Positions 49,401-60,187 of a stretch of DNA of 64,000 nt are shown here, piece after piece (the stretch's first letter is position 1; every line of letters begins with the position of its first letter). A model generated the notes under the pieces. The model was not told the DNA's origin, ran no database searches, and saw only the letters and a list, made by a program, of their open reading frames with translations. This DNA is from Apis mellifera (taxonomy: Eukaryota; Arthropoda; Insecta; Hymenoptera; Apidae). Location: the NCBI RefSeq assembly GCF_003254395.2, contig NC_037644.1:1791001-1855000 (forward strand), written 5' to 3'. Made by a program: the position numbers and the translations under genes.

Positions 49401-52400
49401 CATCCCTCCGCCTTCTCTCCCCATCCCTTGGCTCGCTCCTTTTTTTTATTTCGATTTAACGGTAACGCGGAGGCAAAGCTCGCCGTGTTCGTCCATTAAT
49501 CGCGAGCGGAATGCGAAAAGTCATGGTCCGGGAAAAGGGAGGCGGCGGTTTCTTAAAATACACTCGGATAATTGAAGGGCACCGATCGCAAGAAACCAGA
49601 GCCGCCTTTACCTCGCCTTTTTTCCCCCTTCTCTCTCTCTCCCTTCTCTTTCTCTTTCTCTTTTTGCGCTGACCGGTTCGCGAGATTTTCTGAAAATTTT
49701 AACGAAACGTGTAAATATCTTCTGAATCGAAGAAAGAAATGGAGATGGATATTTTATTGATACAAGAATAAATAAATTCTTTGTTCTTTCGTTATCTTTA
49801 ATATAATATCAGGGATATCTACGTTTTCTTTATGAAACATAATAAACGAAGAAAATTAAACAACAACACTGTATAATTTTAATCGATGCACTCGTAACGG
49901 CGTGATGATTAATCTCGAGATGATCTAGTATGATCCTTGAAACGACCTTGCACTTAAGAGCAGTCATCATATCAGAGATATGAGAAATCTTATCTTACGT
50001 TTCGAATATCATTCTCTTCTATCGTTTGATTCGGGCAAAAAAATATCTGATCAATTCTGCTATAAACTTCAATTAACTTTTAACTAAGTCTATTTTTTAA
50101 ACGTAAAAAAAAAAAATAAAAAAAGAACCTGATCTCCACCATCGTTTCACACCCCTTTATATTTTAATTGCTCTTGTCTAAGACGCCACAATTCGAATTT
50201 TTCGAAACTTTTCCTCGAATGATTCTCTCATCCCAAGTTTTCTTCCCTCCTCTATTGCTGTTTCTCGGTGGGCAAGCTCGCGAGGACGGCCATTTCTTTG
50301 CAAGGGATATTTAATAGCCAGGAAACGTGTAACTTGGCGCAGCGTAATGAGCACGGCCATCTTTTTTTGCCCCTTGGCGCGAGCTTTAACGTAACAAACA
50401 GCGCCTTTCTTCTTTCCTCGGTGGTGGAAGAAGAAGGTTCCGGGTATCTCCTCGAGGATGATGCTCTGTGCGCCCTCCTCTCTCCTTTATATCGTTGAAA
50501 GATCGATACTTCACGTTGAGATCGTTATTGAGAAAAATCTTCCTTTTATATCTCGATTCAAATCTCTTTCGGACGGTTTAATCGCAAGGATCGTTTTTTT
50601 CGCTCGATTAATATTTATCGAGCATTTTAGTATCTCATAGCCGGTATGATATCTCGAAACGTGCGCTCTGTATTTTAATTCGTATTAGCATTTACGATAC
50701 GACGTCCAAGCCTCGTGCACGCCAGCCTTAATGCCTTTCAGTGTGACTTTTAGCTACCAGGTATGTAAACCGCAGTATGAATTTATGTGCCAGTAATTTT
50801 TACGCTCGTTAAAGAGCGCTTCGTCGCGCTGCCTTTCCAACGTCCCGGCTCTGTCCGCGTAACACGCCTCTCCAAACAAACATATACCTCGGACAACGTT
50901 ATACTCTTAACCGCTCTACGTCATTTTTTTTCCCCTTCTTTTTTTTCTTATCCGATCCAAATTCCAAATAGAAATTACCTCTAAAAGTAAACGAAGAAAA
51001 TGTTTACAAGATAACGTTTGAAATCGATTATTAGAACTATTATCTTCATCGAAGAAAGAAATTTATTAAAACTCCAACAATCCTTCGTAATAAGTAATAA
51101 ATCCCTCAAAGATTGAAGAGTAGTTAAAAAAAATTTGAATAAACTCCTCTTCCAATAATCCTTCCCTCCTCCTCTTTCAATAACAAATCCAATGACTTGC
51201 CCTCGAGCGAAGAGAGATAACGTCGAAGTGGCAAATTAAAAAATCCCAAGGTCCCTCCCTATATATATATACATATATAAAATCGCCAATAATAAATAAA
51301 CTCAATGACTTCCCTCACGAAAGGAGAAATAGTGTCGAACTAGTACCAAAAATGGTGCAAAAATCGTGCTGAAAAGCGAGTCATCGGAACCGTCCTTCGC
51401 GCCGCGGCGTTGACCGCGTGACTAATTTTTAAGAATTGCCCGCGATCCCATCGGCCGTGCATGGAGGACGCGCGCTTCGGTCCTTAGGACTCCCCTAGAT
51501 GGCAGCATTTTTTCAGAGGAATTGGTGGCCACGAACGGATCAACCGGCAAGGATACGCTTCCTATTAGCGCCACCGTGACCGGCCCGTATAAGGATTAAG
51601 GCGTATCTCGAAACGCGACCGGTCGTCGTTTCACGAAGGCCACTTCCGAAATATAACCATCGCCCAATCGTTGGCCGAGATGCAAATTACTCCATTTCAC
51701 GTTTTTCCACGACTTCCTCTCCTTTTTTTTTGAGTTTAAAATCAAGCTCGTTGAAATTGGTTCGTGTCGAAGTTTGTGCAAATCTTTCTGGGAATCGTGG
51801 CTGAGTTTTTGAAATTGATGATTCGATCTGTCAAGGGATAATGCGATATTTGCAATTTTCTTTGGTCGATTTGCATTCGTATTTGTACAAGGGGATTTCA
51901 AGGATTTGGCATTCATTATTTTGTGAGGTTAGCGAGTACAGTGGTGAGCAATACTTGTAATTTTAAAATTATAAAAATCGAGGGAATATTTATTTCAAAT
52001 TGTTCGAATGATTTGACGCTTCTCGGATGAATTAATGATTCGAAGAAATCGTGAAATAGTTGAATGTTATATTTTTATTCGAATCTAAAAATTGGATTAA
52101 AGATTTGAGACACGTGTAATTTTCAAAGTTTCGAAAAAATTGTTGAATAATAAAGGGTAATAAAAAAATCTCGAGCGAAACAAATAAGAAAACAAGATTT
52201 CGTTATCGGTTGACAGTGATCGCTCGATAAAAATCGTTGTTCCTACTACGAGGCTCATGAAATTTTTATGAGATCTCTTTATTCCTGCTCGAGTTGGCAT
52301 ATCTGTAATGGAAACCCGAGCTGGAATCATTAAAGAGTGTACGATTATCCTTACATAGGTGTCCCTAGAACTGTTCACTTGCCGTTCCCGCCTCGGTAAC

Positions 52401-53375
52401 GGCCACTTTGTTGGGTGTTTGCACCCACAGATCTTGTAACTACACTATTTATATCGAACTGCGACTCTTTTTTTCCCCTCCCTTCGCTATATTAGGAATG
52501 ACGAACAGCGTATCGTATCTCCGACTAATTCAGAATCGCCATTTTTGGCTGACACGCGAAATGACAACAAGATTTATCAAATCATCCGGTTCATCTGGTT
52601 GCAGATCATGCATGCGCCGTTCGAAACTCTTTGTATCTGATCCTTCGACGAGGGAAAAGAAATCTGAAAAGACTCTCCATTCGCTGGATTTCAATTGAAT
52701 CGATACAGGAATTGTCCAAAAATAATCTTCTATGATCGATCATTTGTCTACTTCTTGTCTACAAATAAATTGATATGAAATTAAAAGAAATTTAAAAATA
52801 AAGAAATAGAAATAAGCAAATTATTTATCGAAATCAAATTTCTATATAAATCTTGCCTAAATTTAAAAAAATCCTTTGATCATTATCCTTTATTTTATAT
52901 TAATTTTCCCATTCGAATTTTAAAATAACTATCTTCCTTTAAAATCTTAGTTAAAAATCTAATCGGTAATCATCTTGCATCGTTCAAGATCCAATCGATA
53001 AACTCAATCCTGCCCTCTGTGAACGAGGTGGAGAAGATAGAAGTCTCGTCCCCAGTGACGAGACGCGTCAAGGAATTCTAAAGGCCAGCTCGTTCCGGGT
53101 TGAAAATAATCGAGCACGGTCGCACGAACTTTCGACCTGCGGCGTATGCGCGTCCGCCAAAAGGGGAACGACAAAAAGGAGTGCGAACTCGGCATACCAG
53201 CTGGCCGCCGTGGACCGTGCCGGAAGAAACTCTGTTTAGTATATAGCAACCTCCACGATGTACCAAAGTTCTAAATTAAAGCATCGAGCGGCGGCAACAA
53301 GTGACATTCCGAGTTGCATTCTACTTTCTTGAATAGTACAATAGTATCGAAGCGAGGCCAAGTATCCAAGTTTTA
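46466..53375. other. Gene-free region with CpG-rich islands
   Basis: I find no supportable gene. Reading frames here overlap on both strands and have no family features. High-complexity CpG-richer islands occur at about 46,500-47,050, 48,390-48,640, 49,190-49,660, 50,210-50,480, 50,640-50,920, 51,380-51,700 and 53,000-53,330. They look like candidate regulatory DNA. An imperfect hairpin with a GATCCTCG/CGAGGATC stem sits at about 48,537-48,582. Short GA runs lie at about 46,640-46,668 and 48,358-48,376. Confidence 0.4.
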
Positions 53376-53379
53376 TTTC

Positions 53380-54600
53380 TTTTTTCCATCAACTTCGATT
53401 TGTTCAAAATTCTCGAGTATCGTGTATCTTTATTATTGGCTTCTTCAAAATTAAGAAGATTTTTTTTTTCCATCAATTTCAATTTGTTAAAAATTCTCGA
53501 GTATCTTTATTATTGCATTATAGCTTCTCCAAAATCAAGAGGATTTTTTTTTCCATCACTTTGACTTGTTCAAAATTCTCCAGTATTGTGTTATGGCTTC
53601 TTCAAAATCTTTCTTGGATTTTTTTTTTCTATTACTTTGACTTGTTCAAAATTCTCGAGTATTATATATCTTTATTATTGTGTTATAGCTTCTCCAAAAT
53701 TTTTTTTGGATTTTTTTTTCCATCAACTTCAACATTTTTTGAAATTCTCGAGTATCGTGTACTTTTATTATTGCGTTATGGCTTCTCCAAAATCAAGAGG
53801 ATTTTTTTTTCCATCACTTTGACTTGTTCAAAATTCTCGAATATTGCGTTATGGCTTTTCCAAAATCTTTCTTGGATTTTTTTTTTTCCATCAACTTCGA
53901 TTTGTTCAAAATTCTCGAGTATTATATATCTTTATTATTGTGTTATGGCTTCTCTAAAATCTTTCTTGGATTTTTTTTTTTCCATCAACTTCAACTTATT
54001 CAAAATTTTTGAGTATTCTATATCTTTATTATTGTATTATGGCTTCTCCAAAATCTTTCTTGGATTTTTTTTTCCATCACTTTGACTTGTTCAAAATTCT
54101 CGAATATTGCGTTATGGCTTTTCCAAAATCTTTCTTGGATTTTTTTTTCCATCACTTTGACTTGTTCAAAATTCTCGAGTATGGCTTCTCCAAAATCTTT
54201 CTTGGATTTTTTTTTTCCATTACTTTGACTTGTTCAAAATTCTCGAGTATTATATATCTTTATTATTGTGTTATGGCTTCTCTAAAATCTTTCTTGGATT
54301 TTTTTTTCCATAACTTCAATTTATTCAAAATTTTTGAGTATTGTATATCTTTATTATTGTATTATGGCTTCTTCAAAATCTTTCTTGGATTTTTTTTTTC
54401 TATCACTTTGACTTGTTCAAAATTCTCGAGTATTGCGTTATGGCTTTTCCAAAATCTTTCTTGGATAGTAATATTGAAGCGAGGCTAAGTAAGTTTTGTT
54501 ATTTTTTTTTCCATCAGTTCGACTTGTTCAAAATTCTCGAGTATCGTGTACCTTTATTATTGCGTTATGGCTTCTCTAAAATCAAGAGAATTTTTATATT
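53380..54600 (+). repeat. Minisatellite array, unit about 60-120 bp, a dozen or more copies
   Basis: Units are built from TTCAAAATTCTCGAGTAT, an optional TATATCTTTATTATTG, GTTATGGCTTCTCCAAAATC, TTTCTTGGATTTTTTTTT or AAGAGGATTTTTTTT, and CCATCACTTTGACTTGT. Modules are present or absent from copy to copy. The array keeps three plus-strand frames open for long distances, giving Phe/Ser/Leu/Tyr-rich peptides; these come from the repeat and are not genes. Confidence 0.94.
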
Positions 54601-56630
54601 TTGAATTCTTGGTGGTAGAGGAGAAATGAAAATTTTGAAGCGTTCGACAGTTTTTTTATTATGAAAAAAGACATGTGAGAGATCCTAAATAATTTCAAAA
54701 TTACGATGGTAATTCGAGAAACTGCAAATTGAAGCCGATCCAGCTTTCCTCTCGCATTCCGCGTGCATATCCTCATTCTCCGCGCTGTTGTGTCATTAAA
54801 TATACATTCAATTCTTATTCATACTTGATTAATATCGAATCCAATTGACTTTTCTCAATTGCGTCGTTCTTCGAAATATTAGATGTTCATCAAAATGCAA
54901 AATGCAAATAAACTAATTTAAATGTTGTTTTGCCAAAGAAAAAAACTAATCGATTGGAATAGTATAAATATTTCAATACATCGTTAAACTTGGAATTGAA
55001 AATTAAATCGATCGATAATTCCAAATAAGTCTCTGCCCGTATCTCTAATTTCAATGTATTATCATATACAGTAGATGCTTCGTATCTGCGTTCAAAAAAA
55101 AAAAATATTAAAAAGTATTAGATTTTTTATACGATACGTGTTAAAGACAAAACTTTACCCATTTCGTTTAAATTAATTCTCATCGGGGCGATCCCTCGCG
55201 AAACAACGTAACCGTCTCCACGTTTCTCACGGCGCATGTTCGCGCACAGCTGTGTCCGCCTCGCATTCATCATTCCACGCGTATCCCCCTTAACCATGAG
55301 GCAATAAGTTACTGAAAGCAGATCAAAAAGAAGCAGTGGTGGTGACGCACGCACGGAGTTGCTACACCGCCACACGATCCGACGCCTAATTAACATACTC
55401 CCGAACGAAGCAGACCGATTTAATATCTTCTTTTAGGTTACACGAAGCCACGGTTGGAGACCGGTCCACTTGCGCCGTTTCCACTTGTCGCAGCGCCACG
55501 CCACGGCGAATAACAAATCAACGAGCAAAGTAAAAACGTCAATGGCTGTCTGGCACGGTACAACGAGTTAAATAGACCGGGGCCTGTTTACGAACGTGTT
55601 TTTCCATGTATCGCTGACGTATTATTCGTGTCCACGTTGTCGCTCGTTTCCTCGTACCTTTCCTCGCGATTCTTGATACGATTTAATTCTTTTCGATCGA
55701 GTCTAACGTCGTTTTAATAGAAGAATATATTTAATTTTTTCCAGGTTAACAATTTTCGATCGAAAAGAAGAGGGAAGAGATTCGGTTTGGAATTTATTTG
55801 CGGCAAGTATTTTATTTTTGTTAATTTATACGAAGATACAGCGATATCGATGCAAAAGGGTTATTTATCGTAATTATTATTTACATGTTACATTACTTGT
55901 ACATACACCGTGACTCTTTACGTCCAATTTAAATTAATAAGTTGACTCGGAGGATGGAAACTCTTTAAATTACGGAATAATGATACGTTATTATATTTTA
56001 TTCATATTTACGAGCGAACGTTGTGCACACTGTTGCGCAAACCTAACCTAACCTCTCGCCGAGTGAAATATGCCCCTTTAACCTTTTAATCTTATCAACG
56101 TCGTCAATTATCCCAAGCACCTCAATTTTGTTTATTAATACATATTTACATACAGGTTAGACGGTAAATAATTCCCAATTTCGCGTTGTAAAAACGGATG
56201 GATTGGACAAATTGGACCGATTCGAGGATCACGAGCGATCCCTTTCAACATGGCGGCTCGATTTCACGAGCCGTAAAATCGCGCTAACGAGCGAGTTATC
56301 GTAAAATTTTTATTACGCGTTCGACGGGAAGGGAAGGGAAGGGAAGAGAAGGGAAGGCGAAGGCGCAATCCTTTTTGCATCTCACGGTTAAAAAAAGGAA
56401 CGGGACGTCGTCTCGGAGAGCGATCGTTCCGGAGATTTATGCTCTCGCGCGAAGGATACACTCTAACGCGAAATTTTGTAACCGCCTTATGAAACGTCCA
56501 GTTCCACGTTTACGATTGAAAAATTGCAACGTAAAACGTACGTAAATCGACCCATTATTCCGATAATCGTCAAATGAATACGCGTCGAGATTCATAATGG
56601 CTGGAAATTTTCATTTCTACAAAGTTAAGA
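54601..56630. other. Gene-free stretch
   Basis: No supported gene. CpG-rich islands lie at about 55,160-55,680 and 56,190-56,580. A short (GGGAA)n run lies at about 56,327-56,356. Confidence 0.42.
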
Positions 56631-56635
56631 AATAA

Positions 56636-56698
56636 TCCTTTAATGATAATAACCAAATAAAACTTGATATGATTATACGAAACAAAAAACCTTTTAAA
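56636..56698 (+). repeat. Isolated first unit (left part) of the 120-bp minisatellite
   Basis: CCTTTAATGATAATAACC, AAATAAAACTTGATATGATT and ATACGAAACAAAAAACCTT match the unit of the array at 57,345-58,082, but here the unit breaks off where mitochondrial sequence starts. Confidence 0.8.
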
Positions 56699-57345
56699 AT
56701 TATAATACATTGAATTCCTTTAAGTTTAATATTTTTAAAACTTTATTTTATTCAAATAAGTTATAAAAATTAAAAATTTAAATAGGTTAATTTAAAATAT
56801 TGATTTGTGGGATCAATGATATAATGATAAAATTATTTTAAATTATTATTAAAATATTAGTTTGTGGAATTTTATTATCTGGATTTAGGTTTTCAATAAT
56901 ATTAATAAGATTATATTTTTTATATATAAATAAAGAATTTTTTTTGAGCGAAATATTTATACATTTAATTCAATAAAGTTTAATTTTTTATTATTAGTTG
57001 ATTATAAATCATTAATGTTTATTTTTTTAGTAAGAATAATATTTTCTGTAATTATTATTTATAGAGTTAGATATATAGATTTAAGAGAATTAAAAATGGG
57101 TCGTTTTTTATATTTAATAATTTTATTTTTAATTTCTATATATATATTAATTTTAAGACCAAATATATTATCAATTATTTTAGATGGTTGAGGATTAATT
57201 ATTGAGATGGTTTAGGATTAATTTCTTATTGTCTTGTAATTTATTATATGAAAATAAAATCATTTACTTCAGGAATGGTAACTATTTTATTAAATCGATT
57301 AGGAGATATTGGTTTATTATTGATTATAGGATCTTCTTTTACAAT
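56699..57345 (+). pseudogene. Composite nuclear mitochondrial insertion (tRNA-His and ND5 5' part)
   Basis: From about 56,845 the plus strand, read with the invertebrate mitochondrial code (TGA Trp, ATA Met, AGA Ser), gives NADH dehydrogenase subunit 5: ...CGILLSGF, then LVDYKSLMFIFLVS, LSPNMLSIIL, LISYCLVIYY, SGMVTILLNRLGDIGLLL. Stops and frameshifts are present near 56,978-57,000. A short internal duplication at about 57,181-57,219 repeats GATGGTTxAGGATTAATT. The copy stops well before the middle of ND5. A mitochondrial tRNA-His sits upstream at 56,775-56,844, which is not the expected neighbour on this side of ND5. It cannot be expressed as a nuclear gene. Confidence 0.92.
56775..56844 (+). 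pseudogene. Nuclear copy of mitochondrial tRNA-His
   Basis: Acceptor strands AATTTAAA (56,775-56,782) and TTTAAATT (56,837-56,844) pair. The anticodon arm TTGAT-TTGTGGG-ATCAA has anticodon GTG at 56,807-56,809. The sequence just upstream can be read as ...FKFNIFKTLFYSNKL followed by TAA, compatible with an ND5 C-terminus, which normally precedes tRNA-His. Confidence 0.7.
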
Positions 57346-58082
57346 CTCTCTCTTTTTAAAAATCTAATCCAAATCGTCGGCTAACCAAATAAAACTTGAT
57401 ACAATTATACGAAACAAAAAAATCCTTCTAAAAATCTCTCTCTCTAAAAATCTAGTCCAAATCGTCGGAAGAAGGAGAAGTATAGAACCCTTTAATGATA
57501 ACCAAATAAAACTTGATATAATTATACGAAACAAAAAAATCCTTCTAAAAATCTCTCTCTCTAAAAATCTAATCCAAATTGTCGGCAGAAGGAGAAGTAT
57601 AGAACCCTTTAATGATAACCAAATAAAACTTGATATAATTATAAACAAAAAAATCCTTCTAAAAATCTCTCTCTCTAAAAATCTAATCTAAATCGTCGGC
57701 ACAAGGAGAAGTATAGAACCCTTTAATGATAACCAAATAAAACTTGATACAATTATACAAAACAAAAACCTTCTAAAATCCTTCTAAAAATCTTCTTTCT
57801 CTCTCTCTAAAAATCTAATCCAAATCGTCGGCAGAAGGAGAAGTATAGAACCCTTTAATGATAATAACCAAATAAAACTTGATACAATTATACAAAACAA
57901 AAACCTTCTAAAATCCTTCTAAAAATCTTTTTTCTCTCTCTCTCTAAAAATCTAATCTAAATCGCCGGCAGAAGGAGAAGTATAGAACCCTTTAATGATA
58001 ACCATAAATAAAACTTGATACAATTATACGAAACAAAAAAATCCTTCTAAAAATCTAATCCAAATCGTCGGCAGAAGGAGAA
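57346..58082 (+). repeat. Minisatellite array, unit about 115-125 bp, about six copies
   Basis: The unit is CTTTAATGATAACC, AAATAAAACTTGATACAATT, ATACGAAACAAAAAAATCC, TTCTAAAAATCTCTCTCTCT, AAAAATCTAATCCAAATCGT, CGGCAGAAGGAGAAGTATAG, AACC. The first copy lacks its 5' part because the mitochondrial insertion ends there. The minus-strand 94-codon frame across the array comes from the repeat. The unit is not recognisably mitochondrial. Confidence 0.93.
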
Positions 58083-60187
58083 GTGGAATCGCTTCCTTTT
58101 TTAAAAGAAGATCACCGAGAATGGCCCTCGCCGGAGAGAACTAATTCTAGGCAGGATTACCAGAGGCGAGTGTGGCGGAGGCTTTATACGGATCGACACG
58201 AGGACTGCGTCCCGAAATGGCGGGCCCAAGGTCCCGCACTTCCGCGTGTCCCTTCTTTCTTCCCTTCTCCCCCCCTCCTCCTCCGTGATCTCCGCGGAGA
58301 GGTTTCGCGCGCCCGTCATCGAATCGGCTCTTCTCGCTGTTCTCGCTCAGGACCTTCGATCGCCATATACGTGATCGGCAGGCGCCAACACGGCCGAGCA
58401 CGCCAGCTCGTGGTGGCGGGATGACGATCAGGCTCGATTTAATCGAGTTTGTTCCCTCGAGGTGACAGCAGAAATAGAATGGCGAACTTTAATCGTTTTG
58501 TTCCGCGTGCGGCGCGCACGACTCGAGCGGAATTCGCCGCTTCTTTCGCCCGTCGCATACCGGATTGATGATGATAATGAGGTCGGCCTGCACGAGATAT
58601 ATTTTTCTCTTGAATCGGTCGTGGGTCAAATCCTCCTTTATCACTATTATTATTATTATTATATATTATAAACAGATCCAATTTTATTTTTTTCTCAATT
58701 TTTCTTCTTTCGTTACGAAAATAATCGAAGCGATTAGATGATCTTGCATTTATCTTCTTAAAAATCGTTTAAAAAGCTTATATCTCGCTTAATTTTCGTA
58801 GAAAAGTATAACGAAATAAGAAATTGAATGCTAATGAAAACCTGAAAGTGATAGAAGAGAGTGACGAACCTAACCTAAAAGGGTCGTCTCGTATCGGCGA
58901 GAAGAAAAGAAAGGAAATGTCATCGAGATACGGATCTCCAGGACGAATCGAAGAGTTCAAAGCAATTATTGGATCAAGTGTGTACAGTTTCCACGGGTTG
59001 GCAGGCATGACCGAGTGATTTGTCGAAGCGAGACTGGTTGCACGCGATGGATTTGCGTGCAAGAAAAAGTGGTCTGCGCACCGAATGAAAACGGAAATGT
59101 CGTCCCGCCGCTCGATACTCGTTTGCATTTATTATGGTTCGAGTATATATATGTATATATACAGGTTATATCGCGCGACGAAATCGAGGCGTGTCTATAC
59201 CACGGCGCGTCGGCATGCATCATCGGCGTCAATCACGACGCAACACGACAGTCCCGATCGAGTGCATGCAAATAATAAAGGATATCGTCAGACGTTTAAT
59301 TAAACAAACACGATACCGGCCGTACGTGTCGCGCGAATCAATTTTTTCCTTTTTCTTTTTTTTTTTCCAACCGTCAGAACTCGCTCCAATTAGATCAATT
59401 TTATTATTATGACGCAATTTGAATCCAATTGTCGGAAAAACAAAGTTTGTTTTACGTATGATTTTATAGAATTAAATTTTGAAAATATTACTCGTACAAT
59501 TTTATAATGTATAAAAATAATCCAGAGACTAATAACAGATCTACGCAGTCAGCTTTAACCAACCAAATATCCTCGTATCTTTCGAACGTGCAAGCTATTC
59601 CTGTCAGCTTTCGATACAACTATATATTTCTAATCCTTTATCCACGTTCACTCCGTGTTCTCCGGATCTCCTCTCTCCCTCCCTCCCCCTCCCTGGAAAA
59701 AAAATTGCACGAATCAGCTTCCTACGATCTCCCGAGGAACCTGTTATTAGCACACAGCGAAGTCTGGTAGAAAACTGGGTCTTCGATGTCGACATCCGGC
59801 CCCGGTCACCGGATTACGATACGCTTAGAAATTGTTGCCTAAAAAATTGCGATCGCTGTGTGGGCCGGCAACATGTTTGTTAGCGGTTCCTCGTCGTAAT
59901 CCCAAGGTATGTGTACACGAGGCATGCATGTACACACCGGGTGCCACCGCGATCCGCTGCGCCATTGTTCCGTCTGTCAATTCTAATTGCACCAACTTTA
60001 CGCCAACGATATTCATTGAAATCTCGTTCGCTGCCTCCACGCCGTCGTCAAAACGCGTGGTACACGTGGCAGGGTGTATTAATCATTTTCAGGGAACCGG
60101 TCGGCCGAAAGAAATTCGTGCCCCGATCAATTTCATTTATGGAACAAGCTTTGGTCGCAATTGCCTCCCTGTTGTTACAATCCTGTT
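58083..60187. other. CpG-rich gene-free stretch
   Basis: No supported gene. Islands at 58,090-58,620 and 59,760-60,170 are CpG-rich and of high complexity with long frames on both strands, which I attribute to composition. The second island, rich in short motif-like sequence such as ACATGTTTGTTAGCGG, is a candidate conserved non-coding element. Confidence 0.4.

Noticed and set aside
57364..57648. 94-codon minus-strand frame with repeated SSFIWLSLKGS
   Set aside because: It is the translation of the 120-bp minisatellite; the periodicity equals the DNA repeat.
58083..58424. 113-codon plus-strand frame in a CpG-rich island
   Set aside because: Other frames are open at the same place; arginine/serine/proline composition as expected from CpG-rich DNA.
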